From an uncultured Bacteroidota bacterium (GTDB lineage: Bacteria > Bacteroidota > Bacteroidia > Chitinophagales > Chitinophagaceae), in the NCBI GenBank assembly GCA_903912405.1, contig CAIWHF010000077.1, positions 1 to 6,620 of the forward strand: 6,620 bases of DNA, written 5' to 3'. Positions 1 to 4,173 of the stretch are shown one piece after another. The first letter of the stretch is position 1. Each line of letters starts with the position of its first letter. A program made the translations under genes and the position numbers. The notes below the pieces were generated by a model, which had not been told where the DNA came from, made no database searches, and worked only from the letters and a program-made list of their open reading frames with translations.

Positions 1-23
1 AAATAAGCAGATTAAAAGCATAT

Positions 24-58
24 AAAAAAAGGGATTGACATTGGTCAACCCTTTTTTT
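24..58. terminator. Bidirectional intrinsic terminator
   Basis: GGG(31-33) pairs with CCC(49-51) and TTGAC(35-39) with GTCAA(44-48). A34 is bulged and the loop is four bases (40-43). The stem is flanked by seven A (24-30) and seven T (52-58), so it has a U-tract when read in either direction. It could end a plus-strand gene lying left of the window, and it also backs up the second hairpin for minus-strand transcripts. This is a structure-based call; no transcript data are available. Confidence 0.8.
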
Positions 59-72
59 ATTGGTGTAAAAAT

Positions 73-103
73 AAAAGCCCAATGAAAATTCATTGGGCTT
101 TTT
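73..103 (-). terminator. Intrinsic terminator behind the T9SS-domain gene fragment
   Basis: This is a nearly perfect inverted repeat: GCCCAATGA (77-85) pairs with TCATTGGGC (90-98), with a four-base loop and A/T flanks that extend the stem. It lies about 20 bases past the stop codon at 123-125 on the minus strand and is followed there by a T-rich run. This fits a real gene 3' end, which supports the sorting-domain fragment being the authentic tail of a gene. The A/T flanks mean it could also work on the plus strand. Confidence 0.8.
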
Positions 104-122
104 ATTAAAACATAAACAGGTA

Positions 123-290
123 TTATTCTACCACTACGCCTTTAAAGGTATAATCTTGACCTTGAATGCGTGCTCTAATAATATAGATTTTATTTGCTTC
201 TACTTCTACAGGAATAGCTGTATTGGTAATTGCATTATTTGTAGTAAATACGTTACGACCAATAATATCAAAAATCTGAAGGGATTCAAT
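123..290 (-). pseudogene. 3' fragment: type IX secretion C-terminal sorting domain
   Basis: The minus strand reads open from about 332 down to a TAA at 123-125 and has no start codon. The last ~55 residues look like a type A T9SS sorting domain: a segment IESLQIFDIIGR, then a stretch with V-E-V-E-A-N-K-I-Y-I-I, and an end in Y-T-F-K-G-V-V-V-E. In this family the tail directs proteins across the outer membrane through the Por/type IX system and is cleaved during surface attachment or release. The cargo protein that should precede it is missing; upstream lies the start of a corA-like gene in another frame. The fragment has its own terminator (73-103). It is therefore read as the remnant of a secreted-protein gene cut by a deletion, although a misassembly would look the same. 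The domain call rests on motif resemblance. The left edge given is the approximate joint. Confidence 0.7.
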
Positions 291-391
291 TGATATTGAG
301 CAGCAATTTCCTTCAAATCGGCTTGTGTAGGATTACAGAAATCATACCAGGTAAAGCTAGAAAAGGATTTTATGGTGGAGGATGCCTGCAT
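281..391 (-). pseudogene. 5' fragment of a CorA-family Mg2+/Co2+ transporter gene
   Basis: From an ATG at 389-391 (minus strand) the reading begins M-Q-A-S-S-T-I-K-S-F and continues FTWYDFCNPTQADLKEIA, then A-Q-Y-Q-L-N-P. The pattern W-x-D-x-x-N-P-T-x-x-(D/E)-L-x-E-(I/L)-A-x-x-Y-x-L-x-P is characteristic of the start of the cytoplasmic domain of CorA channels, which take up Mg2+ and Co2+. The expected continuation (L-x-x-E-D, about 250 more residues and the two membrane helices ending in a GMN loop) is absent. This frame runs on for only 25 codons without CorA resemblance and stops at 206-208, while the sorting-domain reading begins in another frame. An in-frame ATG at 424 lies directly against the T-tract of the tRNA terminator, so the ATG at 391 is preferred. 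It is non-functional as a transporter. The family assignment is from motif memory. Confidence 0.65.
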
Positions 392-424
392 ATTCAAATG
401 TAAGGAAAAATAAAATAGGGACAT

Positions 425-447
425 AAAAAAAGGAGCCTTTTGGCCCC
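425..447 (-). terminator. Intrinsic terminator of the tRNA-Arg transcript
   Basis: On the minus strand GGGGCC (447-442) pairs with GGCTCC (437-432), giving six pairs including one G-T wobble around an AAAA loop, followed by seven T (431-425). It lies 30 bases downstream of the tRNA 3' end and immediately before the corA-like fragment, so it separates the tRNA transcript from that fragment. Confidence 0.8.
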
Positions 448-476
448 ATTTTGTGTGTATAGATGTTAATTTTTAG

Positions 477-550
477 TGATCCCGTTTGGATTCGAACCAA
501 AGACCTACAGCTTAGAAGGCTGTTGCTCTATCCAGCTGAGCTACGAGACC
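477..550 (-). tRNA. tRNA-Arg, anticodon TCT
   Basis: A full cloverleaf can be folded on the minus strand. The acceptor stem is GGTCTCG (550-544) with CGGGATC (484-478), including G-T wobbles. The D arm is GCTC/GAGC. The anticodon stem ACAGC/GCTGT encloses the loop CTTCTAA, with anticodon TCT at 516-514, which decodes AGA (and possibly AGG). The variable loop is five bases. The T arm TTTGG/CCAAA carries TTCGAAT. The discriminator base is A at 477. CCA is not encoded, so the 3' end must be added enzymatically. Total length is 74 nt. It has its own promoter (563-592) and terminator (425-447), so it appears to be a single-gene transcription unit. Confidence 0.97.
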
Positions 551-562
551 ATTTTGAGAGCG

Positions 563-592
563 CAAATATACACCCATTTTTTTATTTTCAAA
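563..592 (-). promoter_or_regulatory. Bacteroidota-type promoter of tRNA-Arg
   Basis: On the minus strand TTTG (592-589) is followed after 18 bases by TATATTTG (570-563). This matches the phylum's housekeeping consensus of TTTG/TTG at -33 and TAnnTTTG at -7. The predicted transcription start, around 559, leaves a leader of about nine bases before the mature tRNA 5' end at 550, a normal RNase P substrate. The -33 box begins four bases past the stop codon of the exported-protein gene. Confidence 0.8.
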
Positions 593-595
593 GCA

Positions 596-1480
596 TTATT
601 TTGAGGGCGCTTCGCCATCTTTCAAATTTAATGCTGGCATAAAATCACTCACATATTGCCAATGATCTTCTTCCCATCTAAAGCCATCGTATTGTCCGCT
701 AGGCACATAGGTATATTTTCTATTGGGATCATTGACTTGAGAAACTAATTTGTCGAAGTAGATCATCTTCATCTCCTTATCATAATTCAATGATGCCTGC
801 ACTTCTTTTTTATACTCCATCACAAATCGTTTTCTATAAAACTCCGATCCAGCAACACTATGCATATTAAATAGCGGATAGCCAAACACAGGGCCTTTAT
901 CGGTCATTACTAAAACATCTAATAATTTTTTATTACTCACCATAGCTTCGGCATTCAATCCAAACAAGGTATAAACCCGCTGCCCATTTACCTCTTGGGT
1001 TATCATTTTGTAGTACAAACAACCAAACCATTTGGAATTCGTAAAAACACTATCGTAATCTTTTTCTTTAATCTCCGTAGCATAATCTACTAAGGGATAT
1101 AATTTCAATGCCGACTGTTCCATCTGAATAGCCCCATAATAGCGTAAAGTATTATCTGTAACTGGCACATTCCAATTTATAATTCTAAAACCGCCCCCTT
1201 CTGGACTTAAAAAATTTACATAATTACTTAAGGTTGGAAAAGTATAATAGTAAGAATTATTGGTTTGCAAAGCACCGCGTAAACGCTTTACAAATTTCAT
1301 ATTGTAATCGCTTCTTATTTCTGGCATAAACGCATGAAACATAGAATCGGCTAAAACAACCAACTCTTTTTCTTCTGCTTTCAAAAATTTCAAATCATCG
1401 GCACTGATCTCTTGTGCCTTACTTGTTGCCCATCCAAGAAATGGGAACAATATCATCATCATTAGAATTTTTTTTGCCAT
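596..1480 (-). CDS. Exported protein of unknown function, Bacteroidota type
   Basis: No function can be assigned. The product of 294 residues starts with a Sec signal peptide: two lysines at 3-4, a hydrophobic core of about residues 5-18 rich in Ile, Leu, Met and Phe, and a likely signal peptidase I site after Ser-Lys-Ala (about 22/23). There is no lipobox cysteine, so a soluble periplasmic or surface product is expected. The mature part is rich in aromatic residues. Recognisable stretches include S-P-E-G-G-G-F-R-I-I-N-W-N (about 92-104), R-Y-Y-G-A-I-Q, K-W-F-G-C-L-Y-Y-K and a C-terminal F-R-W-E-E-D-H-W. These resemble conserved but unnamed Bacteroidota proteins. Neither an enzyme motif nor a T9SS tail is visible. 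The reading frame can be extended six codons to a TTG at 1498. ATG at 1480 is preferred because it gives a compact signal peptide. The gene is divergent from the redox operon, and its stop lies 45 bases before the tRNA. Confidence 0.85.
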   Translation of the reverse strand: MAKKILMMMILFPFLGWATSKAQEISADDLKFLKAEEKELVVLADSMFHAFMPEIRSDYNMKFVKRLRGALQTNNSYYYTFPTLSNYVNFLSPEGGGFRIINWNVPVTDNTLRYYGAIQMEQSALKLYPLVDYATEIKEKDYDSVFTNSKWFGCLYYKMITQEVNGQRVYTLFGLNAEAMVSNKKLLDVLVMTDKGPVFGYPLFNMHSVAGSEFYRKRFVMEYKKEVQASLNYDKEMKMIYFDKLVSQVNDPNRKYTYVPSGQYDGFRWEEDHWQYVSDFMPALNLKDGEAPSK

Positions 1481-1530
1481 CTTTTTGAGTTTTTTCAATT
1501 TTCTACTGCAATTTAATTCACATTGCTCAA

Positions 1531-1538
1531 CAAAACTA
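1531..1538 (-). promoter_or_regulatory. Candidate -7 box for the exported-protein gene
   Basis: On the minus strand TAGTTTTG (1538-1531) matches the TAnnTTTG consensus exactly. It lies about 50 bases before the ATG at 1480, giving a predicted leader of roughly 45 bases. No clear TTG/TTTG is found at the expected -33 distance, so this is a half-supported site. On the plus strand of the same region only imperfect boxes occur (for example TATGTTTT at 1537-1544 and TAATTTTT at 1573-1580), so no promoter is assigned to the operon at 1586. Confidence 0.4.
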
Positions 1539-1585
1539 TGTTTTTATTGGAAAAGCGCTTATTTTAGTGGCATAATTTTTTCAGT

Positions 1586-2860
1586 ATGGTGCTCGTTCAA
1601 CAAGTTCTCTTCCTTTTAGTTTCCATTTTTGCCATTGCTTTATTTGCTCGCAAAATAAGTAGCATTAGAAAAGCTATTTTCTTAGGCAAAAAGGAATCGA
1701 TTAATGATCGAAAAGCAGACCGATGGAAGCAAGTATTGTTTTTAGCACTGGGTCAGAAAAAAATGTTTAAAAAACCTATTCCAGCTATATTACATGCCTT
1801 TGTGTATGTTGGTTTTATATTAATTAATATTGAAGTAGTTGAAATCTTAGTTGATGGTCTTTGTGGCACAGAGCGCGCATTTAAACCCTATTTAGGTGGT
1901 TTGTACACCGTGGCTATAAGCTTTTTTGAAATTTTAGCCGCACTTGTTCTGGTAGGTGTTATCGCATTTTGGATAAGAAGAAATATCCTAAAACTAAAGC
2001 GCTTCACTTCGCCAGAGTTGCAAGGCGCACCATTGCAAGATGCCAATCGAATTCTCTACATAGAAATTGTACTGATGAGTATGTTGTTGCTAATGAATGC
2101 TGCAGATCCGGAAGCCAACTTCTTGATTAGCCAACACCTCAAACCCTTATTTAGCAATTGGTCGGAAAGCACTACCCATCTATTTATGCGCATTACTTGG
2201 TGGGGACATATATTGGGTATTTTTGCTTTTCTTAATTACCTACCCTACTCTAAGCATTTACATATTATCATGGCGTTCCCAAATGCCTATTATAGCCGTT
2301 TAGATCCTCAAGGCACAGTTGCTAACATGCCAGAAATACAACAAGAAGTGCTGTATATGATGGAGCCCGCTACGGCACCAGCTACTACAGATGCTGCACC
2401 AATGAGCTTTGGCGCTAAAGATGTTACAGACTTAAGTTGGAAACATTTGCTAGATGCTTTTTCGTGTACCGAATGTGGCCGCTGCACGGAGCAATGCCCC
2501 GCTAACATTACTGGCAAAAAATTATCGCCTAGAAAAATCATGATGGATACGCGTGATCGTGCAGAAGAAATAAGTGCACAGATGGATAAGCAAGGCAATA
2601 TCACTCCAGATGGAAAAAGTCTATTGCATAATTATATTAGTGTAGAAGAATTGCGTGCTTGCACTACCTGCAATGCCTGCGTAGAAGCTTGTCCGGTGGG
2701 CATAGAACCATTGTCTATCATTATGCAATTGCGAAGAAATTTAATCATGGAAGAAAGCAATGCGCCTCAAGAATGGAACATGATGTTTGGCAATATTGAA
2801 AATAATATGGCGCCATGGAAATTAAGTCCGGACGACCGTGATGCCTGGACACAATCATAA
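1586..2860 (+). CDS. Membrane-bound 2x[4Fe-4S] protein, HdrC/NarI-like redox subunit
   Basis: The 424-residue product has two parts. Residues 1-230 hold about five hydrophobic helices (roughly 2-20, 68-88, 107-130, 156-172 and 205-219). His70 in helix 2, His208 in helix 5 and nearby His198, His224 and His226 are possible haem b ligands, as in NarI-type cytochrome b domains. Residues 285-375 form a cytoplasmic ferredoxin-like domain with two clusters: Cys294, 297, 300 and 304-Pro, then Cys359, 362, 365 and 369-Pro. This layout matches HdrC-type subunits fused to a membrane anchor and the N-terminal half of ETF:menaquinone oxidoreductase (EMO)-type proteins. The likely role is moving electrons between a soluble donor and menaquinone. 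The substrate cannot be read from the sequence; haem binding and the direction of flow are inference. The next gene, 18 bases downstream, supplies the cysteine-rich domains such systems need. The ATG at 1586 fits the first helix. Confidence 0.9.
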   Translation: MVLVQQVLFLLVSIFAIALFARKISSIRKAIFLGKKESINDRKADRWKQVLFLALGQKKMFKKPIPAILHAFVYVGFILINIEVVEILVDGLCGTERAFKPYLGGLYTVAISFFEILAALVLVGVIAFWIRRNILKLKRFTSPELQGAPLQDANRILYIEIVLMSMLLLMNAADPEANFLISQHLKPLFSNWSESTTHLFMRITWWGHILGIFAFLNYLPYSKHLHIIMAFPNAYYSRLDPQGTVANMPEIQQEVLYMMEPATAPATTDAAPMSFGAKDVTDLSWKHLLDAFSCTECGRCTEQCPANITGKKLSPRKIMMDTRDRAEEISAQMDKQGNITPDGKSLLHNYISVEELRACTTCNACVEACPVGIEPLSIIMQLRRNLIMEESNAPQEWNMMFGNIENNMAPWKLSPDDRDAWTQS

Positions 2861-2878
2861 AATTTAAAAAAACGAATT

Positions 2879-3658
2879 ATGAATATTAAAAGCATGGCAG
2901 CATTTGCCGCAGAAGGCAGCTCACCAGAGATTTTATTTTGGGTTGGATGTGCTGGCAGTTTCGATCAACGAGCGCAAAGAGTAACCAAAGCTTTTGCTAG
3001 CATATTAGAAAAAGTAGGACTCAGCTTTGCTATTTTAGGCAAAGAAGAAATGTGCACTGGAGATCCGGCACGCCGATCGGGCAACGAATTTTTATTTCAG
3101 ATGATGGCCTATAACAATATTCAAACGATGAATGCTTATAACATCAAACGAATTGTAACAACTTGTCCGCATTGTTTTAATGTGCTTAAAAACGAATACC
3201 CTGCACTGGGTGGCAACTATGAAGTAGTGCACCACACCACCTTGATACAAGAATTAATCAATGATGGGCGCATACAACTCAAAGAAGGCGGCAGCTTTAA
3301 AGGCAAACGCATTACGTATCATGATAGTTGTTATTTAGGCAGAGCCAACAATGTTTACGAAGCACCAAGAGCCGTATTAGAAGCATTGGATGTTGAATTA
3401 GTAGAAATGAAACGTTGCAGAACCAATGGCTTGTGCTGTGGCGCAGGTGGTGCACAAATGTTTAAAGAGGATGAACCTGGCACAACCCGTATCAATTTTG
3501 AACGCAGCGAAGAAGCCCTGGCAACAGGTGCATCTATCATTGCCTCTAATTGTCCTTTCTGCACCACAATGCTTAGTGATGGTGTTAAGAAATTTGAACA
3601 AGAAGACAATGTGCAGATCATGGATATTGCAGAATTAGTAGCGGCGAGTTTAAAATAA
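2879..3658 (+). CDS. CCG (cysteine-rich) domain Fe-S protein, HdrB/LutA/GlpC-like
   Basis: The 259-residue soluble protein contains two tandem cysteine-rich domains of the type found in heterodisulfide reductase B, LutA/LldE, GlcF and GlpC. Domain 1 has Cys24, Cys59 in C-T-G-D-P-A-R-R, and Cys96-Pro-His-Cys99. Domain 2 has Cys151, the full C-C-G (Cys186-Cys187-Gly188) and Cys225-Pro-Phe-Cys228. In HdrB such repeats bind non-cubane [4Fe-4S] clusters. Domain 1 lacks one of the paired cysteines (CTG instead of CCG), so it may hold an ordinary or altered cluster. I recall the C-T-G-D-P-A-R-R version from homologues, so it is probably not a mutation. The gene follows the membrane 2x[4Fe-4S] gene and almost certainly encodes its partner. 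The pair corresponds to one longer polypeptide in EMO-type enzymes. The start at 2879 is chosen; an ATG five codons later is possible. No Shine-Dalgarno sequence is seen. Confidence 0.9.
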   Translation: MNIKSMAAFAAEGSSPEILFWVGCAGSFDQRAQRVTKAFASILEKVGLSFAILGKEEMCTGDPARRSGNEFLFQMMAYNNIQTMNAYNIKRIVTTCPHCFNVLKNEYPALGGNYEVVHHTTLIQELINDGRIQLKEGGSFKGKRITYHDSCYLGRANNVYEAPRAVLEALDVELVEMKRCRTNGLCCGAGGAQMFKEDEPGTTRINFERSEEALATGASIIASNCPFCTTMLSDGVKKFEQEDNVQIMDIAELVAASLK

Positions 3659-3663
3659 AAAAC

Positions 3664-4164
3664 ATGCAAACACATTTAGAACAACAACTGCCTCTTGACT
3701 TTGCCGCCGACTCCCGCGTTTGGATTTACCAATGCAATAGAGCGTTTAGAGAAAAAGAAGTACTTGAAATTAATGAGCAGCTATTACAATTTTACGAACA
3801 ATGGGAAAGCCATGGTAAAAAAGTAAAAGCATGGGCCGGCATCCTTTTCAATCAATTTATAGTAATGATGGCCGATGAAAAAGCGAGTGCCTTGGTAGGC
3901 GGATGCAGCATTGATAGCAGCGTACGCATTATTAAAAGCTTAGAGCATCAATATGGCATACAGTTGTTTGATCGCATGAGCATTTCGTTTCTCATCGAAG
4001 ACAAAGTTCAAATGCTCCCATTGCAACAAATAAAATACGCCGCTGAAAAAGGGTATATCAACAAAGACACTTTGTTTTTCAATAATGCGATTACCACAAA
4101 AGAAGAAATGCTACATTCGTGGTTAGTACCTATTCACGAATCATGGCTTGCCAATAGAATTTAA
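3664..4164 (+). CDS. Conserved Bacteroidota protein, often mislabelled 'ABC transporter ATPase'
   Basis: The 166-residue soluble protein has neither signal peptide nor membrane segment. It contains S-R-V-W-I-Y-Q-C-N-R-A-F near residue 18 and G-G-C-S-I-D-S-S-V-R near residue 79, followed by I-K-S-L-E-H-Q-Y-G-I. These match, from memory, a small family common in Bacteroidota whose database entries often read 'ABC transporter ATPase'. There is no Walker A loop (GxxxxGK[S/T]), no LSGGQ signature and no Walker B motif, so that name is not supported. The function is unknown. The start lies five bases after the CCG-protein stop and parC follows nine bases on, so it is very likely co-transcribed. I recall similar proximity to the Fe-S pair in related genomes, which would suggest a role in assembling or regulating that complex, but this is inference. 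Confidence 0.85.
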   Translation: MQTHLEQQLPLDFAADSRVWIYQCNRAFREKEVLEINEQLLQFYEQWESHGKKVKAWAGILFNQFIVMMADEKASALVGGCSIDSSVRIIKSLEHQYGIQLFDRMSISFLIEDKVQMLPLQQIKYAAEKGYINKDTLFFNNAITTKEEMLHSWLVPIHESWLANRI

Positions 4165-4173
4165 ATTTATACA

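Noticed and set aside
93..293. Plus-strand open frame of 66 codons
   Set aside because: It is antisense to the sorting-domain and corA-like readings, has low-complexity composition (Asn/Ile/Phe/Cys) and no family resemblance.
395..402. Perfect TAnnTTTG match (TACATTTG, minus strand) three bases before the corA-like ATG, hinting at a leaderless transcript
   Set aside because: There is no TTG/TTTG at the expected upstream distance, and the site sits just downstream of a T-rich terminator where such matches are frequent by chance.
281..477. tRNA-Arg as an integration site for an excised mobile element, explaining the corA/T9SS joint
   Set aside because: No second copy of the tRNA 3' end, integrase remnant or target duplication is visible between the tRNA and the window edge.
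1481..1498. TTG start at 1498 for the exported protein, adding six lysine-rich residues
   Set aside because: ATG at 1480 already gives a complete signal peptide and is the commoner start codon; the longer form cannot be excluded.
1553..1560. Short palindrome AAGCGCTT in the divergent intergenic region as a possible operator
   Set aside because: Eight bases of palindrome are expected by chance, and no second copy is seen nearby.
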